A stretch of 64,000 bases of DNA from Monilinia fructicola. Its lineage: Eukaryota > Ascomycota > Leotiomycetes > Helotiales > Sclerotiniaceae. Where the stretch lies: contig VICG01000014.1 in NCBI GenBank assembly GCA_008692225.1, forward strand, positions 372,001 to 436,000, read 5' to 3'. Under the pieces are notes generated by a model, which saw only the letters and a list, made by a program, of their open reading frames with translations, had not been told where the DNA came from and ran no database searches. Both the position numbers and the translations under genes were made by a program. Positions 36,624-50,800 of the stretch are shown here, one piece after another; the stretch's first letter is position 1, and every line of letters starts with the position of its first letter.

Positions 36624-37417
36624 GTTGTGGTCGGAGGGGAGGGGCAGAGAGATCTAGAGGAAATAGGAAACGGCGGGATAATTAGGACATAATTTCATCA
36701 AAGACATTTAGGTAACTGTTCACACTTTTGATTAAGGAAATTTATACAGTAGTACCGATCAATATATTCTCGAAACGAGTCTTAGAAAAGCAATCATGAT
36801 ATCCATAGACTTTACTCTATATTCCTCGATTTCGAGGTAAATAAAGAGGAGCTTTCGTTTCGTCAAATTAACCTAATATAGCCAAAAAAGGGGCTGATCA
36901 TGAAGATATGTACCTATACTAGAATCACTGGTAATTCTAGATCAACCTAATCTAATCTAGCCTATCCGTTTATATAAACGCTAGCATCGAATGTATGAAA
37001 GACAACCAAATGCTTTTTAACAGAAATACTATATTTAAAGACTGTAACTATTACAACTATATAAACTATGAAAATAAAAATGAGAACTGGCCAAATGTCT
37101 CCATTTATTCGGGTATGCAACAAATGTCAATGAATGAAGTGATCAGCTCTACCCCCTCACGACCCCTAATTCATTCTTCTCCTTTCTTTCCACCTATTGT
37201 TAATAGATCCGAAAAATCACAGTCAATCAGTGACCTTACCCGACCAAGGTAGCAACCAACCACACTTCTCAACACCTCACCCATCCGTTGCTTATGAATA
37301 ACTGCGCAACGACGAAAACATCAATCTTTAATAAAACAACAAAAAAGAAATCACTCAAGTGAGTTTAGATCATAGGGTGCCGACGTATAATAAATCAATC
37401 GTTCACGCAAATCCCCA
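36624..37417. other. Convergent 3' spacer between GH31 and P450
   Basis: About 800 AT-rich bases hold the two facing 3' UTRs. No frame with a recognisable product is present. Confidence 0.6.
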
Positions 37418-39427
37418 TCAAAGCTCTCTGGGATGCAAATTCACGAGAAAATCCCTCCAATACGATATGCCACCCACACAAACATATTCTCCTTCATTCA
37501 AGACTTCGATATCGAAACGGCGGATAATCTGGAGATGTTAGGTTAGTATCTATTCGCTTATGGTTATTCTCCTACCCCCGTCTCCTCATTCTCGAGCCTT
37601 TTCTGCTCCCGGATATCTATCGTGCAGAGTAGGCGAAGAAAGAGAATGGAGGCAGAAACTCACTTCGGGGACTAATTTGAACAACTCCATGTATGCGATA
37701 TTCTTCCCTATACAGCCTCTGTAGCCGAATCCCCACACGAACATTCCGTGCTCTAGTTCGATGGCTTTAGCCTCATCCATCCAGCGTTCTGGTCTAAATG
37801 TATCGGGATCAGGTCCACTGTTATTGACGTCAGTTTCACACGCACTCCACTCTCATTGAAAACGAACTACGAAAAAGAGAAAGAAGAGAAATACTAACAA
37901 GAAATCCGGATCCCTCTGTATAATCATGGCATTACTCGTAACATCCATATTCCCTGGTACAAAAACCCCATCGATAATCTTCCCCTCAGGCGGAACCACC
38001 CTGGGAAACCAATTCGGGGCACTGGGATACAATCTCAATGCCTCTTTCACAGCACCAACCATATATGGAAGATGAGTACGAGTTTCTTCATCTTTGATTG
38101 GTGTTGAAAGAAGATTTGCCTCGTCGGCTTTACGAATTTCGTTGAATGCTTTTTCAAGAGCACCGGGAACTATGGCTAGGGAACGGAGAGTAGCACCTAG
38201 GGCCGTTCCCGTTGTATCGGCACCCGCCTGAATGAGAAGGGTTATGTGGGAGCGCTTTTGAATAGGGGTGAGTGGTTCACCGTTGATTCTCGCCTCTAGA
38301 GAGCTGTAGGAGTAAGTATTGGGTATTTGGGGGATGAAGAGGAATACTCACTGCTGTAGGAAATCGACTTGTTCAGGATACACACCTTGTGAAAGCTCAT
38401 ATTCACGAGTACGAAGTTGATGCTCTGCTTGCTTAATCAAGTAGCCTATGCCTTTCGAATCAGATGCTTTGGGTTGCAAAATTGCAGCTACCCATGGAAT
38501 TTTGATGATATGTTTGCGGAATAGTGTGAACCTTGCTGTGAAGCCCATGAAATCGAGCCCTTGTCTCCAACTACCAAGCAAATTTCGCTCATCTCGACCA
38601 TTTTCTACGAAACCCCAAGGCTTCCCGAAAGAGACGATTGTCATGATATCGGCGGCAAATTCTCTGATCATGATAAGTATCTTGATTGGGTACGGGAATG
38701 GAAAAATGGCTTACGCTAATTTATCACACAGAATAACGGATTCTCCTGCCTTTGCCTTTTCAGTCATTACTTTGGTAAACATAAGTACTTCTTCATCAAG
38801 TCTCGGTTCCCAATTTTTTCTAATTTCTCCGAGTGACCACTATAATTCAAAATCAGTAAATTGAGCGCAAGGCAAGGTTAGACGTATGAGTGTTGATGGC
38901 AGAACTAAAACTCACTGGTGTAGTTGCTAATGCTTTTCTCAAGGGAGTATGCTCTTCCGCTGAAAGAGTAGTGAACAGGTGAGGTGGACCGAAGGCACCA
39001 GAATCATAGAATTCGGACTTGGTATTAAGACTTCTATCCATATATATCTCTTTCAATGAAGTTGGGTTTGGAAAGAAGATCATCTCAGGCCCAATACGAA
39101 TTGGTTCCTTTCCTGGAAAGCATTAGATAAAGCCTTAGTGAGCTACAATAGTTGCCTTCAGGAGCTTCACACACGTCCATATTTCTTCATCATTTTTAGC
39201 TGCCATTTCTGCTCGTATAGGCATAGCGATATTATTGCAAGGGGTAGAGAAAAACAAGCCGTGTACCATGGTCCGCGAAACTTTGCTAAAGGATGAAAAT
39301 ACAGATTATAGATTATCCGATAAGCAAGAGAAGTAATTAATGTGATCCCAAGTAGATTGAGAGCAGTGTAGATATCCAAATTGGAGAGAAGCATTTTGCT
39401 GAATGTACTGTACTGAGGTTGATTCAC
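37418..39427 (-). CDS. Cytochrome P450 monooxygenase
   Basis: Seven exons are read: 39427-39175, 39112-38916, 38839-38715, 38663-38352, 38303-37899, 37817-37664 and 37528-37418. They join in phase to 518 residues, a normal size. A membrane anchor lies at residues about 20-40 (ALNLLGITLITSLAYRIIY), followed by YFHPLAKFRGPW. The I-helix has LLIQAGADTTGTALG, the K-helix has VKEALRLYPSAPNWFPR (ExxR) and the meander has DTFRPERW. The heme loop reads FVWGFGYRGCIGKNIAYMEL, with Cys as the heme ligand; the usual Phe of FxxGxRxC is Trp here. It is an endoplasmic-reticulum monooxygenase needing a P450 reductase. It resembles the fungal group that includes pisatin demethylase and benzoate hydroxylase-like enzymes, but the substrate cannot be told. 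No backbone synthase is next to it, so it does not look like part of a metabolite cluster. The start could also be the Met at residue 12. Confidence 0.9.
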
Positions 39428-39769
39428 ACAACGTCATACGACAACAAGTTCAATGGCAATGGAATGGAGCATCGATTCTTATAGATATCAGTACACCTAC
39501 CGACGTCATACTCTTTACCTGAAAACTCCACACAGAAAGATAATTACGAGAAACCGAGGAAGTATATGACGAATATGAATTTCCACATGTTCTTCGATTT
39601 ATCTTCAAGCAATAAGATGATAGACTAGTGCTTACAACATGGGGGATCATCTCCGTTTTGACATGAAGGGGGAGGGTGCGGAACCGTCATCAATATCCGT
39701 TAGCTTACGCCTTGTGTTGATAGATATGTTTATGCTTAACCTTATATAAACGACATCATATACGACTAT

Positions 39770-41960
39770 TCATAGATGCAACAATAGATATAATTAAAAA
39801 GTAGTATCTTTAGAGTACTATAATATAATAATATATTATAAGTGCAATATAGTATATTGCTATATATATAATTGCATATTACCATATTTAATTAGGCAAT
39901 CTATATACCTTTAAGTATATAAAAGTAGTATTTATATAAATAAAAGTTAGTACTAATAATTTATATTTTTATTTTAAGCTTAATCTATTACTTAACCTTA
40001 GTTAGTATATTAAATTAAGCTTATTTAAGTATATTACGAGATTTTAGTCTATTTAAGCGTATTGCTTTATTTAGGTATATTCGAGTATATTATAAGTCTA
40101 TAATATTATCGTTATTAATATTAAAGTAAAGTTTATAAATTAAAGTAAAACTAAAGAGTTAAAATAGAATTAAGAATAGTAAGTATACTAGTATTTTAAA
40201 GCTAATATAATATTTTAAAAATCTTTTAATATAGACACTTTAATAAAGCTACTATTACTATATGTATAAAATATACGCTATAATAGGAGTTAGGGAGGAT
40301 TCTATAATTATATAATATATTGTTATAAAAGTAGTACTTTAGGGTATCCGTTGGTTTAGGTTCATTTAAATGAGGAATCAACGCTCTTTAATCGAATACA
40401 CTCGCATCCTAAACATCTTTCTATATGGATAATATTTGTAAGGTTACCTTATTAATATGACAAGCTGCGATTTCGAATCCTTCAACTGCTCTCTCGATTG
40501 ATCAGCTATGCAGCAAATTCTGATCATAGTATAGTGTATATGCAAGAAGCCGAGATTGATCGCGGATCATTTGATTCCATCATTCGATCATCAATGACAA
40601 ACCAGTTATTCCATTAAGACATATTTGATAAGAAAACGGCCACAGCTTAGTTTTGTTATCCATATGCATGTGGTTACCCGTCCGCCAGTAAAATTATATG
40701 TTAACGGAAAGATGTTTCCGGATGACTTAGTTCGTTCTATCGGCTGGAAAATTATTCCCCTATGACCTATGATTATATTAAGACCGATAACCTTATATAA
40801 TGCTAAACATTATATACTATATTAATCTATATAATGTTAGGAAGCAACCCTCCCGACAGGGTCACATGACCTTTACGCTAGTATTCAAGTGGAAAGGATC
40901 CTAAATCCTTTCTTTTCTCTTTATAAATAACTATACTATTTTTAATTAACCCCTCTATTCCTCGTTCCTCGTTATATATAAAGGAATAGAATTCTATTTT
41001 AACGTATTAATAACTTTATAAAAAATAAATATATATTTTTTAGATTTTCATTAAAGCTTCTATATATATTTATTAATAGATTTTAAAAACCTTTAATTTT
41101 TATAATTTTTTTTATAAAAAGTAATATAGGATTATAAAATATTAGAATTTTCGATTTCGGATTTATATAGAAATTATATACAAAATTAGAACTTTGAAAA
41201 AAATTATAACTTCTAAATAAAAATAGTTAAAAATAATCTATAAGTTTTTATACAACCTATTAATTAATATATTATTAATAAACTATTTAAAGTATATATA
41301 GTAATCTATACTCATTAAATAAATTAAAATTATAAATTTTTTATTTAAAATTTTATAATTAAAATTTAAGAATTTATATTAAATATTTATTATAAATAAT
41401 AAATTTAATTAAAATTAGTTTTAAGATTCTTTAAATTTTTTTAAATTATTTTTTAGCTCTTTTTGTTAAATAAAGATAAATTCTTTTTAGAGATTTTAAT
41501 TTTATATAGAACTTATATACAAATAGAAAATTAGAATTTTAATTTTTTATAATCCTTTATTATTCTTTTTAAAAAAATTATAAATTTTTAAAACTCGTAG
41601 GATTTATTAATCTATATTTATTAAAGTACTTTTTTAATTTCTAATTAATTATATTAATTATTTATTAAATTATTAATATCTTAAAATAATTATTTTTAAT
41701 ATTAAATAGTAGTTAAATAAGGGGGTGGCGAGAATTAGAATAGGCGACTTAATTTTAAAAAATAAAATAAAATTAAAACTAATTAAAATTCAAAATTTAT
41801 TAAGGTTAAGGATATTATAAAAGAATAAATTATAATTAGAAATTAATTATTTTTTAAAAATAATTCTAATACTATCTTAAAAATTCATTTTTAAAAAATT
41901 ATATAAAAATAGAATAATCGTTAAGTTATTAATATTTAGAATGGTATATAGTATTTTTTA
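39770..41960. repeat. Extremely AT-rich repeat debris, probably RIP-mutated
   Basis: This stretch is dominated by A and T in both strands with frequent TTAA/TATA words and stop codons in all frames. No frame of any length survives. Its sharp edges against normal sequence on both sides and the near absence of C and G fit a transposon relic hit by repeat-induced point mutation. A less AT-rich island at 40340-40900 may be unrelated host sequence or a second fragment. No element family can be named. Confidence 0.75.
41715..41750. repeat. Direct repeat copy A, mutated
   Basis: The segment reads AAATAAGGGGGTGGCGAGA and on to ATAGGCGACTT. It matches copy B at 41970-42006 except mainly for G in B replaced by A here, the change expected from RIP. 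It lies inside the AT-rich debris. Confidence 0.7.
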
Positions 41961-41969
41961 AGGTTGGCC

Positions 41970-42006
41970 AAATAGGGGGAGTGGCGAGATGTGGGGTAGG
42001 CGACTT
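41970..42006. repeat. Direct repeat copy B, less mutated
   Basis: The segment reads AAATAGGGGGAGTGGCGAGA and on to GTAGGCGACTT. It sits exactly where the AT-rich debris ends and normal sequence begins, so it may mark an element end or a terminal repeat. Confidence 0.65.
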
Positions 42007-42332
42007 ATGTAACTTCTTGGGGAGAGTTCCTTCCTTCCCCAGGTACTAAGTACACCAGGTAGATACTCATCAAGTCAAAATAAGGAAGTCATGTGATATT
42101 ACCTACTAGGTACTAGGTAGGAAGGAAGGTAGGGAGGGAAGCAGATACTAGGTAGATACGTAGGTCGCTTTCAAAGTACTTGAAGCAAACGGAACAATAA
42201 AGAGAATAAGGTTACACAATCTTCGCTCTCATTCAATCTCAAGTGATGGCTGTTTAAATTCTCTCCTAGGCCTAGCAATCTCTCCATAATTATTTCATTG
42301 ATTCGTTTCTCATAATTTCTCCAGTCATTCGT

Positions 42333-44830
42333 TTGAAATACCCCTTTCCGTTCATTACCAATATGCTTCTCAGGTATAGAAGCAGTCTCTTCTTCGCAAT
42401 TGGAGTATTGTTCTTCCTCTGGGTATTGCTAAGAAACCACGAGAGAATTGTGAGCCGTGTAGTTGAGCAATACAGAGGGCCAGAGGACAAAGTACCAACT
42501 ATCGAGGCAGTACCTACCATTCACATCATCGATCCTCTGATTATTGACTTATCAAAAACACAAGATGGTCTATTTCCACCTCCGCAACAGTCTCCAGTCA
42601 CTAAAGTGACACTTATTGAATCTGCGGCAGTGACTAGTAGGGTCACTCTCCATTTGTCGATACAAACTCCCGAGGCCACATCAGCATCATACGCAGCAAC
42701 ATCAACATCAACATCAACTGCTACATGGAATCTTCAAAATGAATTCATGAAAGAGAATGTGTTACTTGGGCAGTCAGTTTATTATCGTCTTGGTGGCTTT
42801 TTACCTTTTACTGATCTCTTTAGAGAACCGAGTGCAGGTCAGATATATGGGAATACACTTGATGGCGTTATAGGAGTGGGCCAGCATACCCAACCTCAGA
42901 AATTAGCTCTCAAGGAGACAAACATTATGAAGTCATACAGCCACACAAAACCTATCGAATATAATCCATACCCTGACTACAACGATGAACACTGGAAGTC
43001 AAGAAACAAAGGAACATATGTGCCATGCAATGTGGCAAATGGGGCCATCAAGAATCTTTTGGCGTTCTCCGGACATTCAAAAGTCTTTGAAGAACCTCAG
43101 ATGGGATCATTCTCACTCTTTGGAATTGACAACAACCTATGCTTTGAAAGGGAAACTCGACTTAATTCATATGGCTATGTAGAAGATGAAGGGGTCCTAA
43201 ATAACCCAGTTTTACCTCTTGAAAAGCCTTCCGAGTTACCCAATGTGCAGGAGATTGTACAGTGGGATGATATCAACTGGGGATTACTTCAAACTCAATG
43301 CCTTGAAAGAAACATAAACCGCTACCTACTCTCTGAAGCTCCAGCGGGTGTCACTGAGGACATTACAAATCCCACCTCAAATGCATCTACTGCATGGAAC
43401 AATTCTAAGACTAATCAAGCAAATACCAAGAAGAGAGTACTGGGTGGCATTGTAAATCGAGATGATGGTTCAACGAAGGAATTAAAAGATCACCTTTTGA
43501 AAGCACACTTGGCGAAAGCAGCCAAGGCAGCTCTTGACGCAAACACCCCCTTCAAGTCTCGCACAGCCATCATCCTTCGATCGTACTCTGGAAAAAAATG
43601 GAACGAAAACGACAAACAGAATGTTCGTTCTCTTATTACAGAGCTAGCTTTGAGGTCTGGAGGTGAATATGAGGTCTTTTTACTTGTGCATATCAGAAAC
43701 AGCACTATCGCTATAGAGAACGATAAGGATTACATCGAAGCTCTCCATGAGAACGTTCCCAAGGAATTTTATGATATTGCCGTGCTTTGGAACGAAGCCT
43801 ACGTACAAGGATTTTACCCTAACATTCCAAAAAAAGTCACCAATGTACACCAATCTCAATGGCTTTCCGTTCAAATATTTGCGCTCGATTACCCTCACTT
43901 TGAATTTTATTGGAATTGGGAAATGGATACTCGATATACCGGTCATCATTACGACCTTCTTGAAAGACTCACAAAGTTTGCGATGAATCAACCAAGAAAG
44001 TATGTATGGGAACGAAATGAAAGATATTATATTCCTTCAGTACATGGTTCCTATGATACTGAGTTCCGTAAAACAGTCGAGGTTCTCTCAGGCAAAGATA
44101 CCATCTGGGCACCACCCAAGGTCGCCAATGTAGTACCAACTGGTCCATCACCACCTGTTCTAGATCAAGCCCAAGACAACTACGAATGGGGCGTGGGTGA
44201 AGATGCAGACTATATATCCGTTGCACCAATGTTTAATCCAAATGGTACTGGATGGGTCGGTAGAAATGACGTATGGGGCTTTGATGGACGCAATGATACT
44301 CCTCGTCGTACGACGATCATTACTCACTCAAGATGCAGCAAGAAGTTGCTAGATGCCATGCATACTGAAAATATCAAAGGAAATCATGTCAGTAGCGAAA
44401 TGACGCCTCAGACAGTCGCGATGTTTCATGGGTTGAAGGCAGTATACGCGCCACTTCCGATATTCTTTGACAGAGCATGGAATGGTACAAGTCTGAATAG
44501 GTGGTTCAATCCTGGCCCAAACGGGGAAAGTGGTAGTTCGCCAGATAGTCCATTTAGTTGGGGCAAAGAAAGGAGGTTCCTGGGTATGACCTGGTATTAT
44601 CGAGCAATCCCACCAGCTAGGCTGTATAACAATTGGATGGGATGGGAGGATCATGGTATTGGTGGGGTTGAGGTATGTTTGATTATCAATCTTAGGACTT
44701 TGGCAGCGCTAATGACTTCCAGTGGGAGAAGTTACATGGCAGGCCGTGTCTCCCCCCCCTTCTATTGCATCCGGTCAAAAATACCGAAAAAACAAAATCT
44801 GGTTATACTACGAAGTATGATTTCCCTTAG
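42333..44830 (+). CDS. DUF3405 family type II membrane protein
   Basis: Exon 1 (42333-44672) and exon 2 (44723-44830) are joined by a 50 bp GTATGT...TCCAG intron in phase, giving 815 residues. A signal anchor lies at residues about 13-32 (YRSSLFFAIGVLFFLWVLLR), so the bulk faces the Golgi/ER lumen. The core carries DUF3405 hallmarks: TAIILRSYSGKKW, FEFYWNWEMDTRYTGHHYDL, EDADYISVAPMFNP, HSRCSKKLLDAMH, SEMTPQTVAMFHGLKAVYAP and MTWYYRAIPPARLYNNWMGW. The EMDTRY segment sits where a glycosyltransferase DxD-like metal site would be, and the fold is thought to be glycosyltransferase-like; enzyme activity is inferred only. An inner Met at 42363 could be the true start, just before the anchor. It lies right after the AT-rich debris. 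The C-terminus is short and basic. Confidence 0.88.
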
Positions 44831-47800
44831 GGATGCAAGGACTATCCATCATGGATGTTAATATAGGGAAATTAGACCGGGGACTGGTAGATTGTGGACA
44901 AATATGAGAATTTCGCTTGCTATCAAAATCGGAAATATTACAAAGAGAGAAGGAAATCAATGCAAGGTACGATGTGGGATATACAAAAGATGGGATGATT
45001 TGCTTGGCTTAAATTTGCTACCCAGAACAAATGCACAAAGTCTATTCGATCAATCAAATTCATTCTATCTTGATCGCTAGTGGGTTAGATAGCGAGGTAA
45101 TACAAATGATATTCGAAACTTCTAGAAAGAACCTCCATAATCTCGATCTAGCAATTAACCTACACATTCGGTAGCAAGACTTTCAATGATTTGCCGTTAA
45201 ACTACTAGGTAGTAATCCAAGTATGAACATCAGTTCTCATGTCCATTCGTCCATCTTACATATCCACGTACTACTATATCCTCGAATATCAATGCATATA
45301 TTTTTTTATTGTTGATCGTCATTCTTTTTTGATCCTTTTGTTATCAAAGGCTTTGAGGGGGATATTTGCGTGGAATAATAGGGTAGGTAAGCTACCTGGT
45401 AGTTTGAAAGCTTTTGAGGTGCTTGAAATGATGGAGCAGGGAGGAGGGAGAGGAATTGAGGGTTGAGGATTGGGAATGGTTTTCTGTGATCAATATCTTG
45501 ATTGGAGGTTTGTTGACGTTTGGGGATTGAGAGGAGGAAGAAATAGGGGGAGTTGGGGGGGGGGGAAGTGAAGAGAGGACTGATAATGAGGAATATGAAT
45601 CTTTGGGAATTAGGGTTTCCTCGCCTTGAATGTCAATATTGCGAGGTGTTAAGGGTACCAATCTTTTCAAGCTAGCACCATCAACCATGGAAGTCTGTGC
45701 AATTGGGAAAGGAAACTGCGAAGGGACTTGTTAGTGTCTTTTATCCTGTCTTTGGAATTTGGAATCAATGCCTGTTTTGAACTTTCGGGACGGCCAGATA
45801 CGGGGGGGCGTGATTGTTCTCTTAGTCTGGTTGTTGGATATGGGGGATCTTTTTGGCAGGTGGTAGTTTCGTTGATGGGCTTTGGCTGTTTATTGGAGAG
45901 GAGGTGGATTGTGATGTATTGATTGGTGATACCTACCTACTTTTTTGGAGGGGGGGGGGGGATTTGTAGAAGAGGTTTGAGGTTGGAGAGAGCTGCGGGG
46001 CGCTTGTGCTTGATTAGGGTGAGGGTATGAGAGGGCATGTCCACGGGTGTGTATGGAAGAGCGGAGGGATGATGGGAGGGATGGTGAATGCGGGTGGAGA
46101 AAACGTTGAGGGGTTGGGATTAGGGTACCAGTGACGAAGGAAGAAGGGATAATAGAAGTAAGTGAATCATATTCCGGGGCAAACTTTCTCCTATACCTCG
46201 AGTTTCTATTTCAAGACGATGAGAACTCGCCGTAGAAGTTGAAACAGTATGCCACCATAACAAGCGTGCGTCGTAGAGAAATCGCATTGTTGTTGAACCT
46301 AATCTGCAAGTTATCTTCATGGTCTGGGATCCTCTGATAGTCGTGAACATCTTCAACTTTACTGCTATCAATGAAGAACTGCTGCTGTCGCTTTCTTGTT
46401 TCGTATTCACTTCGGTTACCTGGCTGAGAGAATGTTCTTCTGGGTATCTTCTTTTACAGCCAAAATTCTGGAAATCCGGATGGGTGTCTTGGTGGTATCA
46501 TCTGGTTTCACTGAGCGTTATCCAAGGGCTCGCCTTGAACGGTTTGGTTGGGAGTGAGATTTGGGGACTTTATAGTGTATGATGACTGATGCGGAGCTTG
46601 ACAGGATAGGGGCAGGGCTTTGGGGTGGGATTGAGTGGGTGAGTGAGCATGAACTATCGCCGTGGTTTTTGCTCGTCGAGGAATCTAAGGTTTGACTTCA
46701 ATTTGGTGGATATTTGGGAAGTTTTTTTGAGGGATACTATCTTTAAGGAGATTCAGGTTGATTTATGGCTCAGAACGACTGGTTAGCAGTGGTATTGTAG
46801 TTGAGGTTACCTGGGGTTCAATCTATGAAGAGTGTTCAGGTTTCTTTCTTCTTGTCATCAAAAGACTCTTTTTCTTTCATTTTTCACGCATCATACTGCA
46901 TGATTATCACCCTTTCTTTTCTTTTCTTTGTCTTCTTCTAGTTTTGTTGTCGTCTATTGGGTGAGATAAATATCGCGGATATTTTTCGAATATGACGATT
47001 ATAAAGATGGGAAGAGGTTTCGAAGTGGTTGTGGATGACGAGGATAGTTTCCCTTCAAGGTCCTCGTTGTGCTGAGATCCAGATCTGATGGCTGATGATT
47101 GGATGTTGAGAGATTTATATAGTACATGCTGGGAGGTTGGGAATGAAGGTTCAGTTTAAGACGCTCGTGTATCAGGCTGGAATAAGTGAATTGAGTGATA
47201 TGGATCCGGAATATTCTTGTATGAATGTATATTCAGGATGATTGTCTATTGATAGGTCGGTAAATCAATCATTATTTGGATCAATGGGAGGAACCTGACT
47301 AGGTCTGATTTCCTTGTTAGTCCCAAGGCCTGGCATACTTCATTTTGTATCACTATTCTTCAGCTGTCTGGAACCAGATGAAGCCTTTTTCTATCGTCCT
47401 CACTGTCCCGCGGAAATACAGCAAGTTTTACTATCATAATATTGCCATCATCGCTAAGTAGGTAGTTGATGCTGTCGTTTTTTGACGTCATCCTATGGTA
47501 TCTAGATGAGAAGCTAAGAAAGTTTGACGTCGAAATTCAAGTTTACACGGGATGTCAAAATTTAGTTTCAGAGCCACTGTTGGATGTTAAGATTATTACT
47601 GGATATACTGAGCGAACCAGGAATTGATCATTTGTGTCTAATTATAACAGTTCAAGGAGTTCCCGAGTCATCCAAGTTGAAAGCTTTTAAAGTTAAGGGA
47701 TGGGAGATGGAAGATAGGGGTAAAGTGAATAGATCGTAACTGACATTGAGTCATGAACATAGTTTAAACATCTGTAAATATGCGCATCTGTCTACTTCAT

Positions 47801-50800
47801 TCACTTGTCTCTACGCCGAATCTGACAACCCCTGCTGTATTTGGTTGTGGGCAATTGTAGCGTCATGATATCTCCTGTTATACGAGGGAAGAGATGGTGG
47901 ATAGACAACCGGTTATTGTGCTTATTTGGTCTATCCTGGAATCTCACGGTCTGTATGCCTATTACTTTCGATTTCCCATGTCAAGTTATCGGCTAAATTA
48001 TCTCCATTTTCTTGTCTCGTTGGTACACTTCATGATTTTCATTGTTGATTTTGTTGCCTTTTTATTAGTGAACGTCATCATTCATCTCCCTCTTCATCTT
48101 CTTGTCCTTGGATGATGAGTTATAATATACGCATCAGGTAGATAGACCGAGAGCTTGGAACAACACGAAGTGTCCTACTTAAAATATAACTATGACCCGC
48201 TCGAATCTCCCATTGTTTTCGAGGGCATAGTTGAAGTGGTAAAGAGACTGTAATAGAGCATCTATAAACGGGGAAATAGAAGAGTGATAGACAGGAGAGG
48301 GTTAGCCCGGATCTAGCAATTCACTCGTCCATGAAGGTCAGAAGCTGGAGGAGTGTAATGTATACATTCGTATCTATATAAATGCGGTATTCTAGAGTAA
48401 CTTTTCATCACAGAAGTCTCAGATGAAGATGAAGATGCTAATTACGGGAAGAGGGACCCAGATTCCCGAAAGACTCACCGTCTAAAGAGGCTTAGATATA
48501 GCTCGTTGATAGTAGCTTACACATACCGCGTATATACGGGAGTAATATATTCCCGAAAGTGAAGTCATAAGTTTTTCAGGTTTCAATGCCGGTTTCTGAG
48601 CTATATTCTTGTTCTGCCGTTCCTTCTATCCAGTATTTGCTTTAGATTTACTCTTTCTGGTATGGCCTCTTTTGCGCTGCCATTCATCTGATCTTGTCAC
48701 CGAGTATAATGCCGTAGTCCTCTCATAGTGACCAAGTATTACGGCGGTTTATGATCTAACTTCGCTTCCGTTTTCTTTAGCGTACCGGCGTTTGACTTCG
48801 GCATTTACCTTAAAGGCATATGGATGCGGAAACATATGAGCTGTAGCATATGGAACAGTATGTCCCCCGATAATCCAATCCATAGCCGGGCATATGGCAT
48901 TTTGACGGCTTAGCTTTGGATAACCGTGAGGAATGGAGGACCAGGAGTGTCAGAGCACGTGATGCTCTCACTATTTATTATTAGGCAGAACTCTCTCCGT
49001 TTGTATAGAGAGAGCATCCGCAATTCATTATTTATGAATACACTCTGAAATAATCCCGAGTGTACCTAACAAGGGGATATTTCGAAGGTAAGAAATTGGG
49101 GGTGAATGCGGCAAGAATCTTCCTGTGTAAAGCAACTTTTAGAATAAGATGAGAGTTGACAAAAAAGATTGAATCAATGCTTTAGAAGTTAGACCAGTCC
49201 ACAGTGATGGATATCATAGCTGTCGATTGTTCACATAAGTCATTCACTTACCTCGGTATTGGTTTCTTGCCGGCTGATGGTCGAATACAAGTCACTAGCG
49301 GCATCATGGAGATTGTTTTTACCAGACTTCAATTTTCTTGTGCCTCGCCATTGCCGCAAAATAGGTATTATTTGTCTCCGAACTCGGATCTTGAATGCTC
49401 TTGTTCTATATCTCATCCCATAACCACCATCATGCAAAGAACATGAGAAAGCTTTAGTCATGTCTTGATGAATAAGACTACCGTCTTTTCCCTACGTCCT
49501 CACTACCATGATTTAAAAGTGGAAATTACATGCGGTTGATAAGAGGTTGTTAGGGATATTGGATAATTCTGCCCATGAGAACTCCAGAGCTTGATACTGT
49601 ATGAGTTCATGGAGAGGCTCCAAGTAAAAGCATGGAAGTGGAGATGGGACTGCGTGGACAGCGGGGCATGCGGGTCTACCGTTTACCTTTTCTGCAGTGC
49701 CTCTGATCGGATTTCCGCCGCTTAAACGAATATCCTACACGGCTACTTGTATACATACTGTACAGACAGTACTGTATTGGGAAATAAAGTTGTCCCCGTC
49801 CAACCGTTTTGGGTGTAGAAACAGCGGTGGCGTAGTCCGCTTGATCAGGTAGGGCGTACCATGACTTTTTTTTCTTTCTTTCATGTCTATTCCGTCCGTA
49901 TCCTACCTACTATGACAGCATAGCATACCATTGTATATGACTCTAAATCACATCATGATGCACTACTAAGTATTCAATAGATTGGTCCGTAAGCTAAACC
50001 CACGACTCATGGTATTGCATCTCGGTTACTCATCCTAATCTAGTATCCGAGGTTGTCCCAAAGAGCCGCCATAGGCGCAATCGCTACCTCCCTGAACAAA
50101 GCTTAGAACCTGGATCGGTTCATATAAATACGACAAGTAGGATTTATCAATGGGCTCAAATTTCGTTGTAAATCAAAGTTGAAAGCTTGCTGCAGTACGG
50201 AGTATATACCACCCCGTATTTACTAAAAGATCATAATTTGGCCTGTGCAAAGTATCTCAACAATTCTGGTCAGGTCTACCATCCATGATTTGATATCTTA
50301 TTTCGGAGTGGAGCAAACTGACGGGATTGCTCCAAATACAGTAGATCGTACCAATCTTTTAACCTTAAATTAAGAATTAACAGCTTCATGTTAAACGTTA
50401 CCAAAGAGGAAGTTAATAAGGAGCGATTTTCATTACAAATTAAAGAAGGTCAAGAATGTAATTTTGTGGAAGAATTTGAATTACTGATGATTTCAATCAC
50501 ATGCTGGAGTATCTGAAAGTAGCAGGACTACCTGACGTATTCTCCCGATCAGTATCGTTGACGGGTATGCTTGGGACGGCTGTTAACTATGGTTTCTGGC
50601 TGGGGTCATCGAATCGTTGCCAATAATTTGATAGTTCGAGGGCAGTATACTGTTTTATCGCAAGACTTTCCATCTTCGTTTGTGATTTGGACGATCATGA
50701 TATTCCTCTGGCAAACTTAGGTGAATGGGTAAGTATATCCTCATTCAAGTGGACTAGTATTAGGTATCTAAATCACATGTTGTCAGTAATGGTTTGAATA

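Noticed and set aside
36995..44861. A secondary-metabolite cluster around the P450
   Set aside because: The neighbours are a GH31 enzyme and a DUF3405 protein; no synthase, transporter or cluster regulator is adjacent.
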